Positions 46,932-57,761 of a stretch of DNA of 64,000 nt are shown piece by piece (the first letter of the stretch is position 1; each line of letters starts with the position of its first letter). The translations under genes and the position numbers were made by a program. The stretch is from Roridomyces roridus (taxonomy: Eukaryota > Basidiomycota > Agaricomycetes > Agaricales > Mycenaceae). The notes under the pieces are model-generated. The model had not been told where the DNA came from. It saw nothing but the letters and a program-made list of their open reading frames with translations, and searched no databases. The stretch is from positions 62,001 to 126,000 of the forward strand of contig JARKIF010000074.1 in NCBI GenBank assembly GCA_029378245.1. The letters run 5' to 3'.

Positions 46932-47802
46932 TTAGTCATCGTCCGCCTCGTCCTCCTCCTCGTCGCCGCTGGCAGGCGCGCTGGTCTTCTTGGCCTGCCC
47001 GCTGTCGTACGCGAGCTTCTCGTCCTCAGCGCGCGTCTTGTCCTTGGCGGCCTGCTCGACGTAGGGCTTCTTCTCCTCGTCGTCGAGCTCTTTCCACTTG
47101 GCACCCAGCAGCTTGCCGACCTCGCCTGCATCCAGTCAGCATCGATGCAAGGAACAAGAAGCAAGGGACGTACCGAATCCGGCCTCGGGGTTCTCAGTCT
47201 TGATCCTCTCGCGCCAGTCCTGGCTGAAGAACATGTACGCAGAGAGGGCGCGCTTGGGGGCGTTGGGGTCCTTTTTGCCCTTGCCACGGGCGGGCTTTTC
47301 AGCCTTCTCGGCGGCCTTGCGCTACAGAAGTGGGTTAGTACGCAATGTCAGGTGGAAGATATGTCAGAGGATGAAAGCTCGACAAAGGGTCGAGCCATCG
47401 AAGGGGCGTGACGTGGCAACCTATCGACACGGCGACGAGCTATCCCAGAGGGAGGTGAAAGGCCCAGAAGCAAGACAAGGATAGCTCGAGATAGCAGTCG
47501 TGCACCACAAATACATCCGATGGTCGTGACGTGGCAACCAACGAGGGCGACGACGACGACGATGGCCCCAGTGGCCGCCATGGAGTATGGTGGAAGGTGT
47601 CCGAGGACTGAGACATATGACATCAAAGTCGATGGAACACCTGATGCGCCCCTCGGCGTGACGAGCAGCATGACAAGGGGGCTGGCGACGCCCCAGGAGC
47701 CGACGACGAGCGAGCGACGGCGGTCCCGGGGCTAGTCGAGAAGGAAAAGACGAATGTGATGCGAATGAAGGTACTCACTTTGGGTTTGGACTCCTTGGGC
47801 AT
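46932..47802 (-). CDS. NHP6: NHP6-like HMG-box chromatin protein
   Basis: Small non-sequence-specific DNA-bending protein of the nucleus. Exon 1 (47779-47802) encodes only MPKESKPK. Exon 2 has the HMG-box start [20 protein letters not shown] and [11 protein letters not shown]. Exon 3 gives [38 protein letters not shown] and an acidic tail [12 protein letters not shown], stopping at 46932-46934. Intron 2 (47126-47173) is 48 nt, but intron 1 (47322-47778) is 457 nt, the longest in the window. About 115 aa with one box, like yeast Nhp6 but with an added acidic tail. It sits near the axis of the inverted duplication. Confidence 0.93.
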
Positions 47803-48615
47803 ATCTGGGGACAAAACGCGAGGATCAGCTTCATTCAAGGGCTACGAGGGCGATACGGAGGGCAGAGAAGGCAGGAAGAGGGCATGGGGAGCAGAGTCAG
47901 GTCGCGCGGCGGACGCGACTGGAGCCAAATAAAGCACGCGCCCGCTGCTGCCCATGGCATCGAGCACGACGACGACGAGGCTTATCGCGGTCGTCTTCGC
48001 GGGCAAAATGGTGGTGAATGAGACAAAGAACTCACTGGATGTGAAAAGGGAGAGAAAAGAGGGCGGTGGAGGGGAGTGGGATTTGTTGGAGGTTTTGGCG
48101 GGGGCTCTGTACGCCTACTGCTATTGCGCTGGCTGCTGGCTGAGGTGGGCGAGTCCGCTTTATCTGACTAATATTCGTCGGAGTTTGAATTCACGCACGG
48201 ACTCGCTGCCGACGGGCCGAGTGGTAACAAACGTCAATAGTCAACATGGTCACGTTCCAGATGCGCTGGCTTTCTCGTGACTGGCAACCCACAATACAAT
48301 TTAGAAAGAAACCAAGGCTCGATCTGAATGCTTGCTTGCTGGCTACCTCTGGCAGTTCCTTCAAGTTGTCCACCCATTTACAGTCGACGCAAGAGATTTT
48401 CGAGGTCAAGAGTGAACGATTTTCACTCGACACGGCCGTTATTTATGGTTCAGCCGAATCTTGCGGACAGTGGTGCGGAGAGTCACATCTCATACGCCGC
48501 TGAACCGCCCGAAACCGCTCGGCGCATTTAAAAACGGGTCAAGAAGCTTCGTTTCCCTCTCCACCAGCCAATTTACCGTGCCCGCTTCTCTCTTACACCT
48601 CTGACCCGCCCAAGA
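47803..48615. other. Divergent intergenic region
   Basis: About 810 nt between the HMG gene and the broken gene at 48616. Both promoters probably lie here. No further gene is supported. Confidence 0.45.
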
Positions 48616-49138
48616 ATGCTCAGTGCGGTCGGACGACAAAACTTGAGATACTACACTTCGTACCATCCCGCTGCAGACGAGACTATCGGCCAATTCTCCT
48701 CCCTTTTGTTTAAGCGCCTCTTCTTCCAATGCGACCTTACCATAGTCAATTCCTCCTGGGAGCACGACGTTGCGAAGGACGCTTTCATCAGGTACGCTTG
48801 CCTCTCAGTAATTCGTCTGCTAACATCTTCACAGCGTCAACGGCACTATCATGCCACCCGCCACTTTCCTCGAGCTCATAAAGGATTTCCACTCCACCGC
48901 AGTCGCGACGCTGGAAAAAGAGGAGACCCTGCTCATGGCTCCCAAGGATCCTGAAGGACGGACGGGCACAGTCGCGCAGACCGCGTAGCTGGTGGTGAAG
49001 CACCAGGATGGGAAGATAGTAGTCGATCAGAGCTCGGTTACGATTATGCAGGTTGGGGAGGAGGATGGAAGGAGGAAGATGACTAGTTTGGTGGAAACGA
49101 CGGTGGAGAGGATGAGGCAGGATGCAGCGGCAGTTTAG
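48616..49138 (+). pseudogene. Conserved-looking small protein with in-frame amber codon
   Basis: Two exons (48616-48791, 48835-49138) joined by a 43-nt intron (GTACGC donor, TTCACAG acceptor). The first reads MLSAVGRQNLRYYTSYHPAA and continues through LFKRLFFQCDLTIVNSSWEH. The second reads VNGTIMPPATFLELIKDF, then AQTA followed by TAG at 48986-48988. The same frame then goes on for 49 codons (LVVKHQDGKIVVDQSSVTIM) to a second stop at 49136-49138. The text after the TAG is as protein-like as that before it. I think of an NTF2-like fold, but this is a guess. A single C-to-T change from CAG would explain the stop; a shortened functional protein or a sequence error remain possible. Confidence 0.6.
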
Positions 49139-49582
49139 AACGCGTGTACTATTGGCTCGGTCTCTGGAACTCAGTAAGTAGTTCATTGGGAACGTTCGAA
49201 GAGTCGGCGCTGGAATACGGATCATCGGCATTTGACCGCCGATTACTCTTGCTTCTGTCCTCCAACCGTACATAACGGCGCCTGCAGTTCGAGCGTGCCG
49301 CTTCCAGCCCAGCTATAATCTATTGTTACGCATTAGCACAGGCGACTCCCGTCGTTCATTTCAACAGCACGACGCTGGCGTCAAAACATCGTACAATCGT
49401 ATTTCAAGGCCGGGCGTCTGTCCACAAGTCCGATGACCTACCCGCGTTACAATCCGTGGGATCGAGGATTACAGGCCTACTTTAAACTCGGAACCGCGAC
49501 CAAACTGGTCAAGATGCTGTGAAGATCTTGCGGCGACGAGCTGTATAAATGGCTCGACTCCTTGATGGATCCCACCCAAAGC
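49139..49582 (+). promoter_or_regulatory. Upstream region of VIT/vWA gene with TATA box
   Basis: A TATAAAT box at 49544-49550 lies about 40 nt before the ATG at 49583, which supports that start over the upstream ATG at 49565. The rest of the 444 nt is intergenic between the broken gene and this one; nothing else is seen. Confidence 0.5.
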
Positions 49583-52500
49583 ATGCCAGCACTCTACGGA
49601 CTCTACTACTTCTTCCAGAACCAACAATTTTCTCTTCCCCTGCTCAATGTTCGTGCCGAGGCCAGCATCAAGGAGCTTGCGGCACAGGTCAAGCTCACAC
49701 AGACCTACGGGAACGATGCGACGTTTCCTATCCAGGCAAAGTTCTCGTTCCCCATCCCTGCACGCGCTGTCGTAGCCGCATTTTGCATGATCAAGCAGGA
49801 TGGGACGAGAATTGTCGGCTCTGTAATGGAGAAACAGGAAGCGAAGGAGACGTACGATACGGCGGTGAGCCAGGGTCAGCAGGCGTCGTTGATGGAGCAG
49901 CAGACTCCCGATGGTGTGTTTCGTCGTTTGTTTCTTTTATATGTTCTAATGGCAGCTCAGTCTTCCAGGTTTCGGTCGGAAATATCCCATTCAAGGAGCA
50001 GGTCCAAATCGAGCTTGTCTACGCTACAGAACTCGTGAGTCTGTCCACAAAGCCTCGCAAACGCGAAGTTTAACCAGTTTGCAGACGGAAGATGAAGAAA
50101 ACGATCAAATCCGCTTCCATCTCCCTGTGCATATCGGCCCGCGTTATGGAAGACCTCCCGGGCCCTCCTTCACAGACACAGCTTTCATCTCCCCCTCATC
50201 GCCAGCCCCGTTCCTCAGCCTCCTCGTAAATGTCGAGGCCGTTGCACCAATCTCAAAAATTGGCTGCCCTTCCCACTCGGTCTCCACCGAGTTGGGCCCT
50301 GATTCCAGCCTTCCCGACTTTAAGGATCTTCCGTTCTCCAACTACGCCCGCGTCTCCCTTGCCTCTGAATCCGCTCTCGACCAGGATTTTGTCTTGACCA
50401 TCAAATCCGCTGGTCTCGACACCCCTCGCTGTGTTGCCGAGCTTCATCCTTCCAACGACACCGTTGCAATGGGATTGACCCTCGTCCCGCGATTCAGGCT
50501 CCCCGACCTCTCACGGCAGGAATTCGTCTTCCTCGTCGACCGCTCCGGCTCGATGCAGGGCAAACGCATCGAGGCAGCCCGGAAAGCGCTTGTCGTGATG
50601 CTCCGCTCGCTTCCGCACCAAGACTCTCTCTTCCAAATTGCATCTTTTGGAACGCGTCATAGCTTTCTCTGGGAGGCCGGGAGCAAGGTTTATAATCAGG
50701 AAACTCTCGATGAGGCCACGCGCCACGTCGATACGATGCAGTCAAACTACGGTGGTACAAATATTCGGAATGCACTGGCGATGTGCTTCAAGGCACGCAA
50801 ACTTGACCGTCCGATGAGTCTGTTGGTACTGACAGACGGGGATGCGTGGGATATCGATGGTGTTCTCGAGGAGGTCAAGGCAGCCGTAGCGAGTGCCCCT
50901 GCGAATGCGTTTCTTCGTGTCTCCGTGTTGGGTATTGGGAACTCGGCGTCTACGGCCATGTGCGAGGGTATTGCGAGGATTGGGAATGGGGCGTGCATGA
51001 TGGTTGGTGAGGAGGAGACGAGTTTCACGGGCAAGATTGCCAGGATGCTCAAAGCTGCGAGGACGCCGCCGATTTCAAATGTGTCTGTCGACTGGGGTCG
51101 GCCGGCTGAGGAGAAGCTTGCGGTCGTTGACTCAGAAGATGAAGATGATTTTGAGATGGTGGATGACCCACGCGAGAAGCCGAAGAAGACGCTCAACATT
51201 TTCGATGAGAGCGTCGATGATCTCAATGACTTTGGGTCCACGGCCGCGCCTCCACCAGCACCGGTCGTCCTTCCTCATCCAGCGGCCGTGCAACAAGCAC
51301 CTTTCAAGATTCAGCATCTCTTCCCCAACATCCGTCTCAATGTCTATGCCATTTTGCAAGGTACATTTCGACATTTTTTGTAGCGTATCCTACTAACATC
51401 TCTCAAGGTAAAAACGTTCCAAAAACCGTTACCATCCGCGGCTCTACCGCGGACGGCTCGGAAATCGCCCTGCCCATCACCGTCACCCTGAGCAGCCTCC
51501 CCAATGCACCGAACGCGCCGCCAGCCGTGCACTCCCTTGCCGTGCGCAAGATCATTCAGGATCTCGAGGACGGTCGGCACGACCTGGCTTCGGCCATCGC
51601 CAATCCAGACGATGCGGACCTCCTCAAACGGACGGTCAAGGCGAGCATCATCCGCCTTGGGAAGACATACTCCATCGCTTCGTCGCATACTTCCTTTGTC
51701 GCTGTGGATGAGTTTGGGCCCGTAGTACAGGAGGAGGTGTATGTTCTCTCTGGCGTTGCGGCACCTACCTCTTCCTGGCGGACGTTGACGAAGGGTAGCA
51801 GGTCCATGCCAACTTCCAGGGCAGCAGCCCCTGCTCAGGGCTATATGTCTGCCTCGATGGGGTCGATGCCCGTTACCATACTGCCCACGCAACCGAGTAT
51901 GCCGCCTCCGCTTCCTCCTGGTCAGGCGGCTCCCTTTCCTCCTTCGAGTTCGGAGCTGGGAGTTCAGACTTTGAGGATGGGCCGCCGATCAGCCGCTTTC
52001 CCAGTTTCTTCTGCCTCGCGCCCCTTGCCCCAGCCTTCTAGAACTGGAGCCACCACAGCTTCGTTCTCCGCGCGGCCCTCGATGTCCTTGGCGTCGCCTT
52101 CGCTTCCCCGGACTGTGGATATGGGTCGTGGGCCCGACGTGATGTGGGGTCCAACTTTGACCGAGGATAGGTCGGGAGGGCCGTCTGCTTCGGTTCCTTC
52201 ACGACAAGATAAGCTCATGGATCTATTATCCGTGGGCCAGGAGATGAGAGCGCCTGTGATGACTGTCAGGACGAGTCGGGCTAGCCGGGCGCGTGTGGCA
52301 AGGGCGCGTGTGGATCATTCAAGCACTGAAAATACCGCTGCTCTCGACCCTCTTGAAGCGCTCGCGCGTCTACAAGCCTTTGACGGCGCTTTCTCCCTCG
52401 ACGTCCTAACGATCGTCAAGTTGGCCGTCGACATCCAGGTCGTCCGCGACGCGTTCCCAGCTGGTTCGGGTGACGCAATTGTAGCCACTGTCCTTGCTAT

Positions 52501-52648
52501 GGCGTACCTTTCTGCGAGGCTGGGTCTATCGGTGAACCGAGATTCGTGGGAGGGCATCTATGACAAGGCCAAGCAGTACGTTGAGGCGGCGTTGGGTGCT
52601 GAGAGTGTGGATGCGTTGGAGGCAAAGGTCGTTACGATGCTTGTGTAA
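49583..52648 (+). CDS. VIT/vWA protein without zinc finger (copy 2)
   Basis: Starts MPALYGLYYFFQNQQFSLPL. The VIT domain has LLNVRAEASIKELAAQVKLT and IPARAVVAAFCMIKQDG. After introns at QQTPD and ATEL comes the vWA domain with MIDAS DRSGSMQGKRIE, YGGTNIRNAL and TDGDAWD. An acidic/Pro linker ends VQQAPFKIQHLFPNIRLNVY, then an intron at ILQ. The C-terminal part has VRKIIQDLEDGRHDLASAIA, a long Ser/Pro/Arg-rich region in the place where copy 1 has its GATA finger, and the helical end LDPLEALARLQAFDGAFSLD. Stops at 52646-52648. Almost identical to 60495-63235 through the VIT and vWA parts, including introns. Partner function in fungi is unknown. Confidence 0.88.
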
Positions 52649-52875
52649 GTAGGATTCTGCACGTCATTGCTGCCGCCAGTGGCCCTCGACCAGCGTGTTC
52701 AATGAGGGTAGGGGTCAGACGGAAATTGTCCTGCGTAGTTGCTGTCGTTCATCTTAGGCCAGGGGTAGTTGTATTTATCGAAATTGTTGAGCTTCCCGCT
52801 TGATACGGATCACCGGGTGGATCGAGACTCGAGATTCGCCGCTATGTAAAGCCGTGGCCAGCTTGACGTACCAAA

Positions 52876-53653
52876 ATGCTGAGACTGGCACGTAAATTCA
52901 TTGTCTACACGACGGGCGCAGGTAGTCTCTCTCGACGAACCGTGACCTCCGCTAATATAGGGCAGGCGCTGCGGGCTTTGGCGGCTTCCTCTTCCTCACC
53001 CGCAAATCGCAGTTTGTGCCGTACGACTTGGACGCCGATCCGCTCTTCAACTCGGACTTGTTCAAGAAATTCAACCCGAATGCAAACTTCCCTGCGCTGC
53101 ACGACTTGTGCGTCCGTCGCGTGCCGCTGAGCAAGATTCGTCCCGAGTTGCTCAAGGAGGAGGGAAAGCTGGTGGAGGCGTTCTGTGGAGGGATCTATGG
53201 TGGTATCGGTGCGTTTATCTTTCTTTCTAGATCGGGACTACTGCTCATACAACACACCAAGGCTACGAGGTTCAACGCAAGGTACTCGAGAACAAGTACC
53301 GTGGACCCGAAACCGCTTCCCAACTCTGGGACAAACCCGAGCTCGCACAATCGGCATATGCAGTGGGCACGCAAATCACGGACCACTTTGAGGTCGTCTC
53401 GCACACTCCCACCGCCATCGTCGTCCGAGCGGGAGACTCGCCGCGTAAACCGGATGTACGGGAATCGGATGGGTTGTTTGAGATGAGCGCGGTTGTGAAG
53501 GAGGACGAGGGCGTGGCCGAGTTTAGGTTGAAGAGTCTGTTCTTCCGGTCGGCGGGTAACAGTGAGGAGCGCCTTCCTCCCCCTGTGGCGTTCCTTCATC
53601 GTTTGTATACCCAGCTGTGGATGGAGACGGGGATAAAGAAAGCTCTCAAATGA
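52876..53653 (+). CDS. Conserved fungal protein, probably membrane-anchored
   Basis: Three exons: 52876-52921, 52966 to about 53208, and the rest to TGA 53651-53653. The first two join as MLRLARKFIVYTTGAG then AAGFGGFLFLTRKSQFVPYD, a basic N-terminus plus a hydrophobic stretch that could be a mitochondrial or membrane-targeting signal. Then LDADPLFNSDLFKKFNPNA, DLCVRRVPLSKIRPELL, FCGGIYGGIGYEVQRK and KYRGPETASQLWD, VGTQITDHFEVVSHTPTAIV and LYTQLWMETGIKKALK. It resembles a conserved fungal family of unknown function. It lies 227 nt after the VIT/vWA gene and 114 nt before the SurE-like gene. It is absent from the mirror arm at 40-46 kb. Confidence 0.75.
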
Positions 53654-53766
53654 TGTACTTTTGCGCGAATAGCCCATTTTACTGGGAAGAAGTTGGAGAA
53701 GAGTGCAAGTTGAATTTGATCCAAGTTGACGAACGTGCTCCGAAGTGATTGCTCTCAACTTCCACC

Positions 53767-55033
53767 ATGATTATACCCTTCCTCCAGCTCGTCTTTGCAT
53801 ACACCGTCTGTGCATCCAGAATCGTATTGACCAACGACGACGGATGGGCAGTTGCCCTCGTTCGTGCGCAGAATGACGCCCTCAAGGCCGCTGGTCATGA
53901 TGTAGGCTACTTCCTGGCGCTGTCTCTGAAGCCTGTCTGAGATTGCAGGTCATCTTATCGTGTCCGGCAACAGATAAATCCGGTACAGGGTCGTCGACCA
54001 CGACTCCGACTCCGTTGAAGACGCCTTGTGAATTCAAGACTTGTCCAGTCGGGTCGCCCGCAACTGGGTTCAATGCTTCCGATCGTGCGCTCTGCTTTCT
54101 TCCTCAACTTTCGCGTTTTCATCGTCTCTAAATAGCTCGTTTGAATTATGTGAATGCCTACCCGGTGTATGTTGTGTCTCTGAGCAACTGGACCGGCTGA
54201 ATCTGGTTCAGTGACGCAGCAATCTTCGGCATCCAGATGCTTGCCCCCGAATTTTGGAGCTCCAGACCCGACTTTGTGTTCTCGGGTCCAAACGTCGGAA
54301 GTGCGTCCACATTTCACTCTGCAGAACTAGACTAGACTATTCCACAGATAATGCTGGGGGATTGACTGTCCACAGATCTGGAACCGTGTAAGTATGTCCA
54401 CTTCAACCGGTCTATTATCTTTACCATTGGAATCCCAGCGGTGCGGCCACGGAAGCAGCCAAGCAAGGGATTCCTGCTGCAGCCTTCTCGGGCGCCACCG
54501 CCTCTCATATCTCATACACCACCCTTGCCACAAACCCCGACTCCAAGAACACCAAAGCCGCGGTGATTTACAGCGCTCTCAGCGTCAAACTTCTAGAAAC
54601 CCTCTTCGCCTCGTCCGCACCGATCCTACCCAATAACACAATCTTGAACGTCAACTACCCGTCGACGAGCAAATGCACTTCCCCAGACGCGTTCAAGTTC
54701 GTGCTTACTCGAATCAACTCGGCTTTTGGAGCCCCAGACGACGTGGAGACTTGTGGCGCGACGCGTTTACCGATCGAGTCGTCTGTCCTTCGGCAATCTG
54801 GATGTTTTGCGAGTGTTAGTGTGATGGATGCGGGTACCAAGGGTGATGTAGATGCTGAGACGCAAGCTGTGGTTCTCGAGAAGCTTGAGGGGATTCTTGA
54901 TTGCGGTGAGTTTGAACTTTGGGTATTTGATTCAATGGCGTGGTGAACTTATCTGTGTGTAGTTCCTCGGTCAAGGTGGCTAGTCGGTGTTGTTTTATCG
55001 GCTGCAACTTTTGGACGTTTATTCTTTGCTTGA
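53767..55033 (+). CDS. SurE-like acid phosphatase/nucleotidase, secretory
   Basis: SurE-family phosphatase. A signal peptide MIIPFLQLVFAYTVCAS precedes RIVLTNDDGWAVALVRAQND, which holds the NDDG metal-binding motif. Further blocks are AAGHDVILSCPATDKSGTGS, LNYVNAYPVDAAIFGIQML, FSGPNVGNNAGG and HRSGTVGAATEAAKQGIPAA, all joined across short introns. The C-terminal exon after LDC gives VPRSRWLVGVVLSAATFGRL and stops at 55031-55033, a hydrophobic end that could be a GPI or membrane anchor. Most SurE proteins act on nucleotides or polyphosphate; here the enzyme would be outside the cytosol. At least six introns are inferred. Confidence 0.83.
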
Positions 55034-55194
55034 ATCTATCTCGACCAGGGACCCGACCATGTTCAACCGGGATGTTCAAGTCTTCGATGTGTGCTTTCTT
55101 GGGGTTTGGCCCTTTGGGATGGTGTAGGAGAGAGGGTTATCAGGATGTTTGTTTGATTCATGACTTGTATTCGACGCTAGCCACCTCGCCGCAT

Positions 55195-55733
55195 TAGGGT
55201 TTGCGATGTGTGATGCGGACACTGTCGGCAAACAGTGGCCCCAAACTCAGACCTCGACCACCACCACCAATCCACACTTCGGCCAGGGACTGATCAAGAG
55301 AGGCCCACGAAATTCGAAACTTTCCTTGACGTTTGGTGACCGTTGGATGGATATCGGTCTTTCGGAATTTCCAATGAAATGCGATCCTCTGGGCCTTCCT
55401 AAAGTTGATATTGACGTATTGAATGGTGAGATCTAAAGACAACGTCATCTACGCTGCAAGGTACCTGGTGGGAAATCACGGTCCAGCCCGCTCCCATGGG
55501 ACACTGACTGACCTTGCGGGGAGTGCACAAAAGCAGTGGCCGCGCTGAATCATCCATTGATCCCCAGTTGCGGAAGCCCGCCTTTGGACTTCAAGAGACA
55601 TGAATCAGCGACGTCTTACTCAGTCCTCGATCAGGTAAGGACTGGAAGGCCGCTCCAGAAACTTACTATTTAATAGGTTCGAAGCTCGTCGTTTTGTCAA
55701 TATCATTCCAGCTCCCCTTCGACATTTAATACC
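55195..55733 (+). repeat. Mirror block and promoter of SDR-like copy 2
   Basis: Contiguous homologue of 42922-43235 plus 41026-41414 (both minus). It represents the site without the 1.5-kb insertion. At about 55425-55460 the junction reads GAATGGTGAGATCTAAAGAC, where the other arm has the element. Non-coding upstream region of the SDR-like gene. Confidence 0.65.
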
Positions 55734-56601
55734 ATGTCTCGCCTCATTGCATTCATCATCGGAGCCGGTCCCAACATCGGCCAACATACCTCCGCCGCCC
55801 TTAAAGCCAAGGGTTATCAAGTCGCCCTTGGTTCTCGCAAACCTGTCGTCGAAGAGGTCAAGAAGGAAGGTTACTTCCCCGTCGCTCTGGACGTTACGCA
55901 CCCAGAAACTATCAAGGAGGCTTTTGCGTTGGTCAACAAGGAACTCGGACCACCCAGTGTTGTAATTTTCAACGGTAGGCGTTATTCCGACGCGCTCCTA
56001 AACATGTGAATTAACTCTTTCTGCAGCAGGTGCCTTCTCCGCCCCTCCCATCCCCGACGACCCGCTATCGACTCCTCTGGATAAATTCACAGAGATGTCT
56101 GCTGTCTCTCTCTCCGTGTTTGCCGCCGCGCAAGAGGCAGTCGCGGCATTCCGCGCAAAGGCGAACAAGGATGCGTTGAAGACGTTCATCATCACCGGCA
56201 ACCCTACACCGTGGCAGCCTTTGTGGAGGACGTCGTTCTTCAGTGGGGTTTTGCAGAAGACGAACGGATGGAGAATGGCTGAACTTCTGGCTCATGCGTA
56301 CGCCAAGGAGAAATTCCGGTACGATTTGTGTATTTCTACTGCCATTGACACGATTGGTTGACTTTGGACTCAGATTCTACTTTGCTTCCCTGGTAAACGC
56401 CGAGACGGGAGGAGTCCTCGACCCTCTCTCGGAATTCTGGACCAGTGGTCCGCAGCATGCGAAGGTCTACACTGACTTGGCTACCCGGCCAGATCAGGCA
56501 GACTGGGATTATAGGTACGCTACATCGTCTTTGTTGCTAGCGACGATTGCTGAACCTCTCTTAGATTCACCTTGAACGCTGAGCAATGGAAGAAGGCGTA
56601 G
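55734..56601 (+). CDS. SDR-like oxidoreductase (inverted-duplicate copy 2)
   Basis: Partner of 40166-41025. Starts MSRLIAFIIGAGPNIGQHTS. Four exons with introns after VVIFN, at KFR and at DYR. The protein contains AGAFSAPPIPDDPLSTPLDK and FIITGNPTPWQPLWRTSFFS, and ends RFTLNAEQWKKA at 56599-56601. It also lacks a clear Tyr-X3-Lys in the usual place, so the missing active-site pair is a family feature rather than a local error. Convergent with the small secreted protein gene, 139 nt apart. Confidence 0.86.
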
Positions 56602-56740
56602 AGTTGAATCAAACAATAGCTGTGATCTCCGAACCAGTGAACTCAAACTTCCTTGCAAATCATAGCTGTTTTCGCCGACATTCAGATGATATCCTATTAC
56701 ACAAAATTACACAATTATTTCTTTGGTTGCGAGATTCCCT

Positions 56741-57031
56741 TCAAGAACACTCGTACTCAGGACCCCCCGGCCCAACTCCAGTATGTCCTCCCTGGTGGCA
56801 CGAATCCGAACCGCAGTTCTTGTAGAGATAAATCTGGTTGGACGAGTTGCAGCAGTACCACGCGCAGCCGTTCCCCGCGTTGGGCGGGAGGCCGGTCCAG
56901 CAAGAGCCGACGGAGTGGCCGCCGCAGTCGCGCTTGACGAGCTCGCCGGAGCCTCCGAGGGCGGTGGCCTGGCTTCCTGAGATGACGCTGAGGAGAGCGA
57001 AGGCTGCGGTGATGAAGAAGTTCGAAATCAT
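56741..57031 (-). CDS. Small secreted cysteine-rich protein with KR site
   Basis: 96 aa, single exon. The signal peptide MISNFFITAAFALLSVISGS is followed by a short propeptide ending LVKR, a Kex2-type dibasic site. The mature part of about 61 residues begins DCGGHSVGSCWTGLPP, contains GCAWYCCNSSN, and has eight Cys, suggesting four disulfides. An alternative start upstream at 57148 would add 39 residues that do not look like a signal. Such proteins can be cell-wall components, peptides or effectors; I cannot assign one. Confidence 0.72.
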   Translation of the reverse strand: MISNFFITAAFALLSVISGSQATALGGSGELVKRDCGGHSVGSCWTGLPPNAGNGCAWYCCNSSNQIYLYKNCGSDSCHQGGHTGVGPGGPEYECS

Positions 57032-57761
57032 GTTTGGTTTGGTTCTGTGAATGCTTTTGGTTGGATTTAGGATTCGTTGAGGGAGTGCACATACGCGTTT
57101 GGAGAGAAGTGAATCTCGATGAGCCTGAAGAAAAGTGGTCTCGTTCAACTGGTCTTATATCCGCGCTGCGCCAAACCAAAATTAGTCTGGTGGAGGAAAG
57201 TTGAACCGTTCTCTCGCATTCATAATTCCTTCTTCGATCTTTGGGTCGGGTCGTCTTTGTAAATTCACGCAACCGATAGATTATCAACTTGTGAATCTAT
57301 GGTATATACCAGAATATAACGCGGGTGTAGCAGCTGAGATCGCACTAGTACTTAGGTGCCACCGTTTGTCGGCTGATTCCCTCCCGCTGTAAATTCTTCC
57401 TGAGTGTAGAAAGAGTAATAATTGCACTCTGCGTCCTCCAATACCGTCGAGAAGCCGATTGTTCACCATCCTGAAACGTTTCAAGTTTGAAATGAACTCG
57501 AAAGGAATATGTGAACCTCCGCCGCGGCGATCGAAGTGCTGCCGTTGCGGCCGGTGAGAGCGGCGAGAAGATGAAGAGGTGTTTTCTGCCTTGGCTCTGA
57601 ATCCTTTACGAAGTGGGTGATTTGAACATAAATTAACAAACCAAAACAACAAGACGCCAGATTGCGGATTTGGTAATTTCCGACAAACTCTGCATCTACA
57701 CGACTCTACGCATCTAAAAGCTACTGTACAGACCTTTCTGGTCCCACTCAGCGTGTCTAAT
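57032..57761. other. Intergenic with a dispersed repeat
   Basis: About 730 nt between the secreted protein and the desaturase. 57640-57720 resembles 29310-29380 (ACCAAAACAACA, GTAATTTCCGA). No gene is seen. Confidence 0.45.

Noticed and set aside
51004..51396. Arg-rich frames overlapping VIT/vWA genes (also 61923-62771)
   Set aside because: They are out-of-frame readings of the linker between the vWA domain and the C-terminal domain, present in both paralogues because the DNA is similar.
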